DNA of 64,000 nucleotides from Salvia splendens (GCF_004379255.2 NC_056044.1:3745001-3809000); one strand, 5' to 3'. Shown: positions 45,301 to 57,600, counted from the first letter of the stretch. The notes: generated from the letters alone by a model not told the origin. A program made the numbers and translations.

Positions 45301-47166
45301 ATTTCTCCGTTAAGGTTATCCACTGTAAGTAATCCTGTGGATACAGATAATTGTTTGGCTAACACTGTAAGTGCAGAAGAAAATTTAATTGAGGCCGAAG
45401 AAAGGGAAATTGAGGAAGTCGAGGTCGAAGGAGTTGACCCTGACACTGGGAGGTACATACTTCCACCAAGGTCAAACAGAGGAGTTCCACCCAAAAGGTA
45501 TACGCCAGAGAGGATTGACAAGAAAAAACGGTACTCTGTTGTGAACCTAGCCAAAGGCCATTTATCAGAGATGGCTCGGGCTTTCGAGAATGCACTATAT
45601 GAGGAAGAAGAAATACCACAGACATGGGAAGAAGCTATGAAATACAAGCATTGGAGGGAAGCAATGAAGAAAGAGATTGATGCACTGATTCGAAACCACA
45701 CATGGGAGAAATGTGCTCTACCAGAAGGGAAGCGACCAGTGGGTTGTCGATGGGTCTTCACTATCAAAAGAAGACCTGATGGCTCGATAGAAAGGTACAA
45801 GGCACGACTTGTCGCAAAAGGCTATACTCAGACATATGGAGTTGACTATTCTGAGACCTTCTCTCCAGTAGCTAAGATGAACACAATTCGGGTGTTGTTA
45901 TCCATTGCTGCTAATAGGGACTGGCCATTACACCAGTTTGATGTGACGAATGCCTTCCTACATGGAGAGTTGAAGAAGGAAGAAGAAGTTTACATGGAGG
46001 CACCCCCAGGTTTTGCAACAGATTTTAAAGCAGGTGAAGGGTGCCGATTGAGGAAGACCTTGTATGGATTGAAGCAATCTCCAAGAGTATGGTTTGGGAA
46101 GTTTGCTGGGGCAATGATTAGCTATGGATATACACAGAGCAATTCAGACCATACGCTATTTTTTAAGAAGCAGGGTGATAAGATCACATGTTTAATCATA
46201 TATGTTGATGACATGATTATTACAGGTGACGACCTAGAAGAGATTGAGGAATTAAAGAAAAATCTTTTTCAGGAATTTGAGATGAAGGACTTGGGGAATC
46301 TCAAGTACTTTCTTGGGATTGAAGTGCTAAGGTCAATCAAAGGAATTTTTCTGCGACAAAGGAAGTATATCTTGGACATCTTAGCAGAGACCGGCCTACT
46401 GGAATGTAAACCAGCAGACACTCCTCTGGCAGTTAATCACGGATTACAAATCAGAGAAGGAGCCAAGTTGGCTGACCGTAGTCGATATCAGCGACTAGTC
46501 GGAAAACTCATATATCTCTCGCACACTAGGCCAGATATTGCCTATGCAGTTGGGGTCGTAAGTCAGTTCATGCATAAGCCGCAGACAGATCACATGGAGG
46601 CAGCACTTAGGATTTGTCGGTATTTGAAGGGAACTCCAGGGCATGGAGTGTTGTTCGCTAAAAATGGGCATCTTGAGATTCATGGTTATACAGATGCTGA
46701 CTGGGCAGGGAACCCAAACGATAGGAAGTCTACAGCAGGCTACTTTACCTTTGTTGGAGGTAATTTGGTAACATGGAGAAGTAAGAAGCAGAAGGTGGTG
46801 GCTCTTTCGAGTGCCGAAGCAGAATTTCGTGGGATTAAAAGTGGGTTGACCGAGATTTTATGGTTAAGGAGATTGATGAAAGAGATTAATCTCCCTCCAA
46901 GCAAGTGCCAGTTGTATTGTGATAACAAAGCCGCTATAAGCATCTCACAAAATCCAGTACAACATGATCGAACGAAGCATGTGGAGGTTGACAGACACTT
47001 TATCAAAGAAAACATTGAGAATGGGATTGTCGAACTCCCTTTTGTTCGCTCTGAGGATCAACTTGCCGACATCCTAACTAAAGCAGTCAACTCAAGGAGC
47101 TTTGAAGATGTGCTTTCCAAATTGAGTTTTGGAGATCCCACCACTCAATTTGAGGGGGAGTGTTGA
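42340..47166 (+). CDS. Ty1/copia Gag-Pol polyprotein
   Basis: 1608 residues, no interruption. Gag (about 50-250) opens with LNGENYALWSVLMKTAI, the UBN2-type copia pattern. A Gly/Arg-rich linker is followed by a zinc knuckle CSYCKRKRHTKDSC (C-x2-C-x4-H-x4-C). The protease active site reads FDCGATDT, with Cys where DSGA or DTGA is usual. Integrase has HRRLGHPS…CETC, then HSDVWGP and RSDNGGEF with the PEQNGVAERKN glutamate region. Reverse transcriptase has YVDDMIITG, and RNase H has YTDADWAGN and SSAEAEF. The domain order integrase before RT defines copia. The stop codon (47164-47166) lies within the first six bases of the 3' LTR, so the ORF spans the whole interior. Confidence 0.95.
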   Translation: MSNDNYIVTETSDSSMADEFARQFANFMRNSFAMNQPNPPETAAMPFRIDTQPLHIGGNKLNGENYALWSVLMKTAISGRGMVSHVTGVPHSLPRTDPAFIQWEQADHCVITWLIQNIEPRLVSRVSQHPTAKHIWDALAVTYGSGRDKIQVYDLQFKATTLRQGSSSLEEIWSRLGEIWISIDQKQTNPMKCPEDMEIHNKFIQDQRVCQFLYAIDSKYETTKREILKMDPLPSVDYAYNLIQQEETRLRVLQQANTGGAAAMDGIGTGLAIRGWQNPTGGSRGGGRGSNGGGRGSNSGGRGSGNDRNRRSDEEDKSKLVCSYCKRKRHTKDSCFELVGYPDWWEEKHGKPPQPQTPWNRGGHAAAAVGGDGGNAVQGVAQTAGAVQPGGRTRNEAAQPANTTGAANFVASGSGSVIHDWSEELMRGEAAPDSGRLGLGGSFIGSPQIFGKLQVLPHQNSQSQLAPKSPENSIISQTTCQNRFQPLEKLGVVCAVSNGHEKNDKWIFDCGATDTITYDASDLTNLQKPLKSHIQTANGEFTVVEGAGTVNISPTLQLSNCLYIPSMSHKLLSISHVTKELNCTLLMQPQFCLLQDIRTGEIIGRGTERDGLYYVDEIAQKGTAMLTHGSADRKAWLWHRRLGHPSIGYLKLLFPSIIPKHDMYCETCLLSKSHRNSYPLSNTRVETPFALVHSDVWGPAPVIGGQGFRYFLVFVDDCTRMTWIYFMKQKSEVLSHFTHFYNLIQTQFHKTIQVLRSDNGGEFVNSTMKQLFQNKGLIHQTTCAHTPEQNGVAERKNRSLLEMTRSMLIESKAPKHFWPEAIATSAYLLNRLPTSILKHKTPLQVLSTFTKIPPPLTLEPRVFGCSVFVHIPKHERTKLSPCAIKCIFVGYGVNQKGYRCFDPKSNRMFVTMNCNFLETEYFFTHLSGQGESNVRDNNDTDPLSWISMPLPTPSNPDADLSEKTVSNSAEQVSDVVESIVESGIASNISPLRLSTVSNPVDTDNCLANTVSAEENLIEAEEREIEEVEVEGVDPDTGRYILPPRSNRGVPPKRYTPERIDKKKRYSVVNLAKGHLSEMARAFENALYEEEEIPQTWEEAMKYKHWREAMKKEIDALIRNHTWEKCALPEGKRPVGCRWVFTIKRRPDGSIERYKARLVAKGYTQTYGVDYSETFSPVAKMNTIRVLLSIAANRDWPLHQFDVTNAFLHGELKKEEEVYMEAPPGFATDFKAGEGCRLRKTLYGLKQSPRVWFGKFAGAMISYGYTQSNSDHTLFFKKQGDKITCLIIYVDDMIITGDDLEEIEELKKNLFQEFEMKDLGNLKYFLGIEVLRSIKGIFLRQRKYILDILAETGLLECKPADTPLAVNHGLQIREGAKLADRSRYQRLVGKLIYLSHTRPDIAYAVGVVSQFMHKPQTDHMEAALRICRYLKGTPGHGVLFAKNGHLEIHGYTDADWAGNPNDRKSTAGYFTFVGGNLVTWRSKKQKVVALSSAEAEFRGIKSGLTEILWLRRLMKEINLPPSKCQLYCDNKAAISISQNPVQHDRTKHVEVDRHFIKENIENGIVELPFVRSEDQLADILTKAVNSRSFEDVLSKLSFGDPTTQFEGEC

Positions 47167-47421
47167 GAAAAGGGGAAGTATCAATAAGCATTAAAGAAGA
47201 ATATAGTTCCAAGAATGGAGTTCCAAGAAGCATTGAAGATGTGCATGCATTGTTCCAATAGTAGTGTAGTTCCATGAATATACATTTATTGTAGGATCTC
47301 AAAAGTCACCAACATCCCTATAAATATATGGGTGTTGAGTACCATTTCATCATTCAATCAAAATACAATAATCTTCTCCCATTGCTTTCTTCTCTAAATA
47401 TGTTGTCTATACCATTTAACA
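47161..47421 (+). repeat. 3' LTR of the copia element
   Basis: 261 bp, two differences from the 5' LTR. Followed by the GAATC duplication. Confidence 0.95.
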
Positions 47422-47426
47422 GAATC

Positions 47427-48541
47427 AATTTTAAATATAAAATACTTACAAAGTTTTTATATCTATATACTAAACTTATGTACATTTATCATTACTTATT
47501 AATTTCTGATTTATCACATGGATTCATTTGCCCTCTGCTGCTCTACATAATCAAACCATATTTTTTTGGCATTGTGAGGTACTAGTTGTGTAGAAGGGTG
47601 ATTACAGGTCTAATTTTAGGGTGAAATTTGTTCTCTCCACTTTTATTTAGTTATATTTCAAATCAAATTATTTGTTTTGTTGAAGATGTATATGTATCAT
47701 CTACCACTTTTGCCGTACGCAATTTTTTTGTGGTGGAAATTTGAATATCATCGATGGATAATGTTAATCTTCATGTCGGATAATTATATTATCTCACTGT
47801 GCAAATGAATTATTATCCCATGGAAAAATTGGACTAATGTAAGTTTTCAATCGGACAAAAATTAATTTTATATACGGACAAAAATTGTGGCCACCATAAG
47901 TTGGTAGATTTTAAATGTTTCACGTACACCTTATCAGCATTTGGTAGATATTTGGACATTTACATTAAGAGTGTCCACTATGGTATAGCCGCGGCTATAG
48001 CCTTCGCCGGGGCGATCTCGGTAATTAAGCGTTAATTGCTTATTAAATTTCGAAGAATAGGTAATTTTCGGTTTGTACCGCACCTAAAATTTGAATGATG
48101 ATCACAAAGTTTTAAAAATATTCTATTGCCTTATTTGACCAAATTTGTTTTTTTTTTCTTTCCTTAGGTTCAAAACTACAAAATTTTAATTTTTCATGTA
48201 GTAGCAATAATACAATTTTACGTCACTATTTTGACATCATCAAAATTTTACACGTGTACACTAATTTAACATCTTTTTTTCCTTATAAAAAAATTATTAT
48301 GAAATCAAAATTAAGTTTATAATACTACAAAAATTAAAAACTTTATAATTTTCATTTATGTTTTAAAAGATAATAGTAAAATCAGAATTAAACCAAACTT
48401 GGTGGTATTACATGTAATTAATTAAATAAAAAGCGTGAAAATGAAAACGCGATTTGAGCAACAAATCTTGGTTTCCAGCCGGTGGAACTGCAAAATCTCT
48501 CAAGATTTGATCCGTATGAGAAAAACAGCAAACCCGGCAAG
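47427..48541. other. Intergenic and COG7 upstream region; a single Harbinger-like end
   Basis: TTA followed by AGAGTGTCCACTATGG at 47965-47983 resembles the terminus of the Harbinger-type element at 7966 (GTGTCCACAATGG), with GC-rich sequence after it. No partner end was found, so it is probably truncated. The remainder is AT-rich; the last 120 bp are presumed COG7 5' UTR. Confidence 0.4.
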
Positions 48542-51500
48542 ATGATGGTGGATCTCAGCTCCTTCTCGGAGAAGAAATTCGATCCTAAGAAATGGATCAA
48601 CGGCGCCGTACAGCAGCGGCACCCGCAGGATCCCGTCGAAAAGCATCTCGTCGATCTGGAGATGAAGCTGCAGATGGTGTCCGAGGAGATCGCCGCCTCT
48701 CTCGAGGAGCAGAGCTCCGCCGCGCTCCTCCGCGTCCCCCGTGCCTCCCGCGACGTCCTTCGCCTCCGTGATGACGCTCTCTCGCTCCGCTCATCCGTCG
48801 CCAGCATACTGATCTCGCTCAAGAAGGTGCTCTCATTTCTGTCGCACGTGTCTATCATCACAATAATGTCGCTGGAATATAATATTTCAATTCAATTTAG
48901 CTTGAAATTCAGAATTAGAGAGGAATGCGAATTTGAGTTTTACTGAGTTGGAACTAACAAGTTTGGAACTAGTTACCAGCGAAATAGGTGAAAATCGGAG
49001 AAGCAGAGTAATTTGAAGTTGCTAATTGATTGTGAATTCGCAAACGAGAATAGTTTGTTTACTGATTTAGAATGTTTTAACATGAGTCTGGTGCATGCGT
49101 AGCAATTCGAGTACTTAATCCGAGAATAGTTTGCTGATATGTTCAGGAGTAGTTACCTAGTGTTACATTTTTTTGTCAATTTTATTTCGTTCTGTAGGCT
49201 GAAGGATCCTCTGCAGAGTCGATCACCGCCCTTGCTAAAATTGATACAGTCAAGAGGAGGATGGAAGCTGCATATGAGACATTGCAGGTCTAGTTATGAT
49301 TTGAATTTCTTATTTAGGACTCTCTCAGCTGTTAGCTATTTTGTTTCTTGTTGGTCAGTGGAAATTGTTTCTGTTGTTGAACAGGATGCTGCTGGATTAA
49401 CTCAACTAAGCTCAACTGTGGAGGATGTATTTGCCAGTGGCGATCTCCCACGAGCTGCAGAAACGTTGGCTAACATGAGACATTGCCTTGCTGCTGTCGG
49501 GGAGGTATTCTTTTCCTAACCCGTGCAATTGTTTTGTTTTTTTGCTGATGCAATTGTTTTGATGATTAGGTTGCTGAATTTGCTAATATAAGGAAGCAGC
49601 TTGAAGTTTTGGAAGATAGACTGGACTCAATGGTTCAGCCTCGTCTCACAGATGCATTAAACAATAAAAAGGTAGCCTACATGATTGTATTTTACTTCTA
49701 CAAGTGAATAGTTCTTTTTTCTTGGATAGTGTTTATCCGTGTCAATTTTTACTTGACATGGAACTTAATTCCCTTTCTGACTTTCTCTTTCTCTTGTAGG
49801 CTAATGTCGCTCAAGAAATGCGGGGAATCCTTATTAGAATTGGGAGATTTAAGTCTTTAGAGAATTACTACGCAAAAGTCCACCTCAGACCCATAAAGAA
49901 GCTATGGGAAGATTTTGACTTAAAGCAACAATCCAATAAACTTGCAAATGAGAAGAATGAAATGGAACAGTTCTCACGTAGTGTGGATTCAAAATCCAAT
50001 GTGCCAACACTATCTTTCGCACAATGGTTGCCAAGTTTCTATGATGAGTTGCTACTTTATCTTGAGCAAGAGTGGAAGTGGTATTACTTGTTTACATTTG
50101 CGTATTGATTCTTATTGCGTTATTTAGTCTGGTGTTGTGTTTGACTCAAGTAGGAGATATGTTTTATGAAATGCTCATTCCTCTTCAGGTGCATTCTTGC
50201 TTTCCCCGAAGATTACAAAACTCTTGTTCCAAAATTGTTGACTGAGACAATGGCATCCATCTGTACAAGTTTTATAACCCGTGTTAATCTGGCTACTGGA
50301 AATGTTGTCCCTGAGACTAAAGCATTGGCTAAAGGTTATTCTCGATCTTATTTGTTGTATTCAGTTTCTCTCTCTGGAATTTAACGTTACAGTTATCTTA
50401 AGCTCAGAATGTTGATTTGCTTCTTAACTTTGTTTGTAAAAAAATGGGCCAACTCCATGATGCACTAAAGTCTAAAGTAGACAAAGATCTCATCGCTTGT
50501 GGCATTACCCAGTCAAGTCAGATGAAACACTGGATCCCACTGACATATAATTATGCAGTTCTGTCATTGTAAATTAACCATTTTTTACCTTTATAAATTT
50601 GGATCTCAAGCTGTAGCTTAGTAAAGGACAAATCAGTACAATCTACAAACTAAGGAAATGGAAATGGATGTTGATGGTCTTAGGCAGTTTACTTCTAGCT
50701 TTGCAATGTTGGCATTGTTTAATTGCCCATTCTCTTTTGGATCCTAAGTGAAAAATGATTGGCTGACTAGTGGCAATTCTTGGAGTTTTATTTACAAAAA
50801 AATTGTTTGTAAGCCTGCACAAATTTAAGAAAATGGTAAACACATAAAACTTGGAAAAAAACTACTCTTTCTTTCCTCTTGAATTTAAAGGGGAGGAAGT
50901 AGCTGTGATATTATCCTTTTGTTAGTAGTACACTTTTTTTTTACTTTCATCCCATTGAAGTAAACAAAGCCTTAGTATGACTTAAAAAGGTATAGGTAGG
51001 ATCATGAGCTGGTGTTGATGAAGTTACTATTCATTTAACTGGTGTACAGATTAAAATGGTTTCTTTCCTCTTCTAAGGATGGTGTAGAATCATAAAGATG
51101 GTTTTAAGACTAATGATACATGTGAATTTGTGAATCTATGTCTGATAAATTCCAAGTCAATCCTCTGACCTTTGATTTGAGCTCAATATTTTAGTAAAGA
51201 AGTTTAATCCCATATTGATTTCTTCTTGCCCCTCTCTTTCAGTAAAGAAGTTTAATCCCATATTGATTTCTTCTTGCCCCTCTATTTTAGTAAAGAAGTT
51301 TAATCCCATATTTTAGTAAAGAAGTTTAATCCCATATTGATTTCTTCTTGCCCCTCTCTTTCAGGTGTATTAGACATCTTATCTGGTGATTTGCCCAAAG
51401 GTGTCAAAATTCATACAAAACATTTAGAGGCTCTGATAGAATTACACAATTTAACTGGGAGTTTTGCCAGGAATATTCAACACGTGTTTGCAGATTCAAA

Positions 51501-53409
51501 TCAGCATGTATTATTGGATACACTGAAAGCGGTCTACTTGCCATATGAAACTTTCAAACAAAGGTAGTCCCATTCTGCACACATTTCTGATAGGCTAGTA
51601 TTAGAACTGTTTCTCCACACCTCCGTTCCTTGGTTTAACTAGGTAGATGTTTGGGGTAAGATGACAATTTCATATACGAGGATGGAAATTATATGCCGGA
51701 AACTAGATTTATGGTTTTATTAAATTTTACTGAGGGGAATATTGTTATGGAAGATGATTCTAGTTTAATGCAATAACCAATGAATATTTGGTTTTATTAT
51801 TATAAATACCTTTATATGCAAAATTCCTCATGTAGATATGGGCAAATGGAGCATGGTGTTCTGTCTGGGGGTATCGCTGGTCTTGATCTTAGGGGAGTTA
51901 GTACTCGCATTATTGGTGTCCAGGGAGTTGAACTCAGTGAAACAGTCAGAAGAATGGAAGAAACCATCCCACTAGTTATTCTACTTCTTGAAGCTGCCGT
52001 GGAAAGATGTATCAACTTTACTGGTGGTTCCGAGTTAGATGAACTAATCCCAGCCCTCGATGATGTAACAATACAATACATAACCATCCTTCAGGAAAAT
52101 CTGAAAGCATTAAGAACAGTGTGCGGAGTGGATGTAACTGTGGATAACGTTGTAGGAAAGAAGGAAACTGGGTCAGACAGACATGCTCGTAAAGTTGATT
52201 TTAGTTCCAATGAGGAGGAATGGTCTTTTGTTCAGGGTGCTTTACAGATTCTCACCGTTTCAGATTGCCTGACTAGCCGAATTTCAGTCTTTGAAGCTTC
52301 CTTGAAGTCCACACTTACTCGACTGAGCACTAATCTGTCATTTTCCGTGATCGGTTCAAATCTTGACCAGAGCCAATCACATTTGGATGACAATGATGGA
52401 GCTGGGGGTTCTTCAACAGCAGGAAAAGCTTCCTTGGATGTTGCAGCTCTCCGGCTGGTTGATGTCCCTGAGAAGGCTCGGAAACTATTTAGCCTTTTAG
52501 AACAGGTACTTGCCATCATTCCCTTAATCTTAAGATTCGAGGAAAACAACTTTTTGATGCCACCTTATATTGTCTAACAGAAACTAATCATAATCATTGA
52601 TTTACTTGTTGATATACTTTTAAAGAGGGCTAAAACCTACCAACCTAAAGAAACGAGTTATATTGATCACATGCAACATAGAATAAGTGCTTCTTGCTTA
52701 ATGAGTTTCCCTTGGTTCTTGCAGTCCAAAGATCCCAGATTCCACGCACTTCCACTGGCTTCTCAAAGAGTAGCAGCCTTCTCTGAGGCAGTCAACGAGC
52801 TAGTCTATGACGTACTGATACTAAAAGTGAGACAACACTTCAATGATCTGTCTAATCTACCAATATGGTCTTCTGTTGAAGAAGCTAGTGCTTACCCTGT
52901 TCCAAGCTTTAGCGCCTACCCTCAGTCTTACGTGAACAATGTTGGTGAATACCTTCTTACCCTACCCCAGCAACTGGAGCCCCTTGCTGAGGGTATTTCC
53001 AACAGTGACACCAACGCTGAGGATGCACAATTTTTCGCAACTGAATGGATGTTCAAGGTAACTATACTCGCTCATTTACTTTGTACTGAAATGTTAAACC
53101 CGAGTGTCTCATCAGGGTATGAATTTGTAGGTTGGTGAGGGAGCTGCTGCTCTTTATATAGAGCAGCTGCGCGGGATCCAGAAGATCACAGATCGCGGAG
53201 CACAGCAGCTATCAGTGGATATTGAGTACTTGAGCAACGTGCTGTCGGCTCTGTCAATGCCAACTCCCCCAGTTCTTGCAACATTTCAGACATGCTTCTC
53301 AACGCCAAGGGATCAGCTCAAGGATCTTGTCAAATCGGACTCTGGAAACCAGCTAGATCTTCCCACTGCTAACCTTGTGTGTAAGATGCGTGGCGTCAGA
53401 CTTGATTAG
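48542..53409 (+). CDS. COG7: Conserved oligomeric Golgi complex subunit 7 (COG7)
   Basis: Ten exons by splice sites: 48542-48826, 49198-49287, 49385-49504, 49570-49671, 49800-50080, 50189-50334, 51365-51563, 51836-52505, 52725-53057, 53131-53409. The total is 2505 nt, 834 residues; Arabidopsis COG7 (EYE, At5g51430) has 836. Sequence agrees throughout, for example HPQDPVEKHLVDLEMKLQ, TQLSSTVEDVFASGDLPRA and PRFHALPLASQRVAAFSE. COG7 is part of lobe B of the COG tethering complex, which guides retrograde vesicles within the Golgi and so affects glycosylation and cell-wall delivery. The start at 48542 (MMVDLSSF) is chosen over the in-frame ATG at 48482 because it aligns with the Arabidopsis start. 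Intron 6 (1030 bp) contains a threefold duplication of its own 3' end. All introns have GT..AG ends. Confidence 0.95.
51191..51364 (+). repeat. Threefold tandem repeat including splice-acceptor sequence in COG7 intron 6
   Basis: The segment 'ttttagtaaagaagtttaat…cttcttgcccctctctttcag' occurs about three times, partly truncated. As a result, acceptor-like AGs after pyrimidine tracts also occur at 51241-51242 (CCTCTCTTTCAG) and 51289-51290 (CCTCTATTTTAG), ahead of the true one at 51363-51364. Confidence 0.8.
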
Positions 53410-54168
53410 TGCTCATCGTCGTCGACCTTTTCCAACTCGCTTGAATGACGAATCCATTTTTCCCTCATACGTTTACTCGTATTGTATGAAATAGAGATTA
53501 TGTGATTGTAAAAATGCAATTATTGGAAAAGCAGCTCTGCCAAAAAAGATTTCTTTTTTTGTGAGAACTCTATGAAGAAGATATGTTGGAGAAAGGGGTC
53601 TAGAATTCAAAAGTTTATATTGCTAACAATTAGTAGTTCTTAAAACCAAAATAATTTATCAAAATACTTGAGTCAGATAATAGTTTGTCCATCTAGGAGG
53701 TAAAAATATAGTTTATTCAATATCGCAATATTTATTGAAAAAAGCAAAAAAAAAAAACCCTTGTTTGACTCGATTCCAAAAAAGATCACACTAAAAATAC
53801 CCATTTTTGCATTAATAAATTAAAGTAGGAGTATATTTTTATGCTCTCTTATTTCTGTGTAAACATATAAAAATGGGTAGTCACAGCTAAAAAGATCTTC
53901 GTCCGGCGTTTCGTGTGCAGTAGGTCAACCTTGTTGTCTGCCCTATTGAGCACTGGACCTCATAATTAATTCATCACTACGTGCGGCGGCGACGCCTTCT
54001 GCCATTTAGAGAACTAGCAACTTCGTTCATTTAAATTGGATGGTGCTATTCTTATTAATTTGTATCACTCATGCAGATGATGATTCTCTCTTATTATCTT
54101 TTGATGCTAACATGTACTTTGATGTATTTGCTTTGCTTTTCCCCTCATTTTTAAAAAAAATAGTATTC
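53410..54168. other. COG7 3' flank and intergenic DNA, no gene seen
   Basis: AT-rich with A-runs. No supported feature. Confidence 0.5.
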
Positions 54169-54173
54169 GATTT

Positions 54174-54456
54174 TGTTGGAATAAGGAAATGAATTGATTG
54201 GAGAACAAGAAGACAATTGATGAAATTATGGCAAGAATATTGAAGGAAATCAATTAAAGATTATGGAAAATCAAATAAAAGGATATTAATATAATTAGAA
54301 TATATTTTCCATGTTTAGCTAGAATTAGAGTCTATATATAGTTGTGTAACCATGGAGAGAATAGAATTCAAGTCATTCATAATGTAGTCTTTAAAGTTCT
54401 CCTCATCTCTTACTTTCTGCAATAGTATTTTATTTTCTGCATTTTACTTTTCAACA
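54174..54456 (+). repeat. 5' LTR of the S7-carrying copia-type element, with PBS
   Basis: TGTTGG…TCAACA, 283 bp. PBS TGGTATCAGAGC at 54457-54468. Confidence 0.92.
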
Positions 54457-54646
54457 TGGTATCAGAGCAGGTTCGATCACATGGATCGATCACTGTCTCT
54501 AAAGCAAAAAAAAACCAAAAAAAAAAAAAACCAAAACCCTATCAGAAAAACATCAAAGGAGGTGGAGGCTTCGGCGATTAGCAACAGGAAGTTCTTCACC
54601 AACAAAGTGACGGCACAGCAAGACCCGACGGAAACGGCGTCCAAGC

Positions 54647-57600
54647 TGTAACATCCCAAACTTTTGTGACTCTTCTTATATGTTATTTGAATTTTGAATT
54701 CTTGGAATTATGAAACTTTTGTTTATATGTGATTAAGTGTTTTGTGTGAAATAAATTGTCGTGGTTAATGTGGAATGATGAGTTTGAGATTTTATATTTG
54801 TTTTCCAATGCGGAAAAATAATTAATAGGATCATGCATTTATCCTTTTTCGAGTCAATTCATTGAAAGTTTCGGCCCTCCCTAATTATTGAGATAGTATT
54901 TCATTTCGTGGATTTAATTAATTATTTTGGGACATTTATCCAAATTAAATCCAAACCAAAAGATCCCTAAATTGCACTACATGAAATTCAAACTCTATCC
55001 TATTATCCTTAGGAGTTTCGAAAATCTCCTATTTAAAATAGGAGAATGAATTATTCTCTTTGATTTAATTGGTGCTTCGTTGACTCCATTCTTTTGAATT
55101 AAATCCGATTAAATCATGTCATACTTTATTTCTTCTCCCAAATTAATTAAAAGAGTTGAAACAATTCCTTGGGCTTTTAAGCCACACTTTCGGCCCTCAT
55201 TATTTTTTTATAGAGGAGAATTTATTTGTTTCCTTTTTGAGAACCTTTTATTCAAATTAATACCTTAGCCAATTTAATTGGGGATGTGAATATTTCCTTG
55301 TGTTGCACCCTCCATACCACACGCCCCATATTATTAATTTTCCTTGTGGGAATTTATTTATTTGTTACCTATTCTATGGGAGCCTTTTCCCTATAAAGAA
55401 ATTACCTAATTTAAATCCTATTCTACTTAATTAGGGATTTAAATAATATCCTTGTACAATTGCTCAATGATTTTCGGCCCCCACCATATTTTTCCTACTT
55501 GGAGATTTAATCTATTTGTTTCCTTATATTCATTATTTTTATTTCCTAAGTTATGAATATATTCTCCAAGTAAATACCAAATAAATTCCTTGTTGTGTGC
55601 TACATGGAATTTTCGAAAATTCCTCCCTTCCCACATGCCTATTTTATTCTTTTAATTATGGGACTTTTATTTCATTTGGCCATTATTTTATTCCTCCATA
55701 ATTAATTAAATATTTCTTTAAACTTTAACCTAATACTACAAAAAACACCTAAACTAAACCCTAGCCCTCATTCCCTCAAAAAAATCGCCCACCCCTTCTC
55801 CCTCTCTCCCTCACACGTTTTCTCCTCCTCGCCCACTCTTTCTCTCCAAAAAAATCCTCCATTCAAGCTTATTCTTGCAACCATTGAAAGTACCTTCAAG
55901 AGTTTCCGATGGATCACTTCGTTCTTCGCTTCTACCGATTTGTTTCTGTAAAATAAGGTATATTTGCTCACTTTTCCTCATCCTTTTCTGTTTGAACCAT
56001 GTTCTTGAGTCCTACATGCATGTAGTGGTTGTAGGATTGATAGATCGCAAGATTTAACGGGGAAAAGTGTGTTTTCGTAAGAACTTGGATGGTATTGTGT
56101 GTTTGATTGAAACCATGTGATATTGGATTGGAGTATTGGTGAATGATGTGAGTTTATGTGCAAATATGTGTATGAGAAACATGTAAGCATGATTATGTGA
56201 TTTCGAGCATGAAAAATTGGTGGTTGTGTGATGGAGGATGAAAACCCTATTTACAAACCTTGAACCTGAAATCTGTGGTGCACGACCAGCAGCTTATGAT
56301 CTGTAATTGACCCACCAAACGAATGAGATTTGCTATGAAATTTTTACTGAGTAAACTTCAAGGTGTTTCCTGTGTCTCGTGTGAATTTCAACCCTTTTTA
56401 TCGAAAAATGAATTTTTAATAAAATTTTGAAATTGACTGCACAAATCTGCCAGAAACTTGTGTTCTTGCCCAGAATGTTTCTTTTTCTGTTTGACCGACC
56501 AAATGACCTCCGATTGATTTGATTCTTGAACTATATGAAAATTTGAAGTGTTTTCTGAGTCGTGTTAAATTTTCAGCCTTTTTGGGCATTGAATGAATTT
56601 ATGGTGAATTTTTTTCCAATGAACTGCGCAGTGCTGTCAGAAATTGTGTGTTCCGACCAGAGAGTTTATTATGTGATAGGACTGACTAAATGACGTGATT
56701 TCGATGTGAAAATTTTCATGGATGAACTTGAATGTGTCCTCTGTATTGTGACCAAAATTTAGCTTCTTTTGGGGTCGGGTGAATTTATAGTGATTTTTAC
56801 AAAACGGTCGCGCAGTTCTGCCAGTTTTCTGCCTTGTTAAAATGACACCTAGTTTCAAGTTTAAAAGTATTATATGATGCATATATGTCCAAGGAACGTG
56901 TTTAAATGTTGAAATCACTTGTGATAAGTTGGAATGTGTTACGTGTGTCTTTACACCTTTGTGACGTATGTTGGGTTGGGGAATTTGAGAAAAACGATGA
57001 GAAAGAACACGATAGGACATGCATAGTAAAATGTTGTTGTGGAAGGCTGACTTGTGTTGTCGTTGACAAGGGTGTTGTGTACTCGTGAACTCGAGGATCG
57101 AGAGTTGCTATAAGTTGGGTTGTGAATCTGCTAAGCGATCGAGGTGGGCTTTCTTTTCAACCTCTTTACTTTTCCGAAAATGCTATGTGGCGTTATAAGG
57201 GTGGTTTAACTGTTATGTCATGACATGTTATTTTATTATGAGATTTTGTGCCTGATGCCTAGTTCGTATGAGTTTACTCCGTTAGGCTATATGGCTGTGT
57301 TATGAAACGAATTCGGGTCTGAGTAGGACCGCAAACCCTATCAGGCTGTGTACACTGGTGGGATCGTGAGCCGTCCTTGCTAGTCGGCCGGTCTCGTGGG
57401 CGAATAGTGTGGCCACACTTTTGCCGCACTGTGATTGTGATTGATGGATTGGTGTGAAAAGTGGGGAGATAAATTATCTGGCCAGACTTGAATTTTTGTG
57501 TTTCTCGTGATATTTCTTACTATATAAAACTCGAGATCACTGGTATGGATGACATAACTTATTAAAATGTTTTCGGCATAGCCCATTGGGTACAACAAGT

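Larger units (their letters stand above)
41960..47421 (+). mobile_element. Intact Ty1/copia LTR retrotransposon
   Basis: LTRs 41960-42220 and 47161-47421, both 261 bp, differ at two bases (ATCAATCAACA/ATCAATAAGCA region). The target duplication GAATC flanks the element (41955-41959, 47422-47426). The primer binding site TGGTATCAGAGC (initiator tRNA-Met type) follows the 5' LTR and the purine tract TGAGGGGGAG precedes the 3' LTR. One uninterrupted gag-pol ORF fills the interior. All parts needed for autonomous movement appear present. Confidence 0.96.

Noticed and set aside
48418..48861. 147-residue minus-strand ORF opposite COG7 exon 1
   Set aside because: Shadow of the GC-rich first exon; COG7 is well supported on the plus strand.
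56637..57020. ORFs of 60-127 residues between 54650 and 58116
   Set aside because: Inside a solo LTR, no domain, not conserved with anything recognised.
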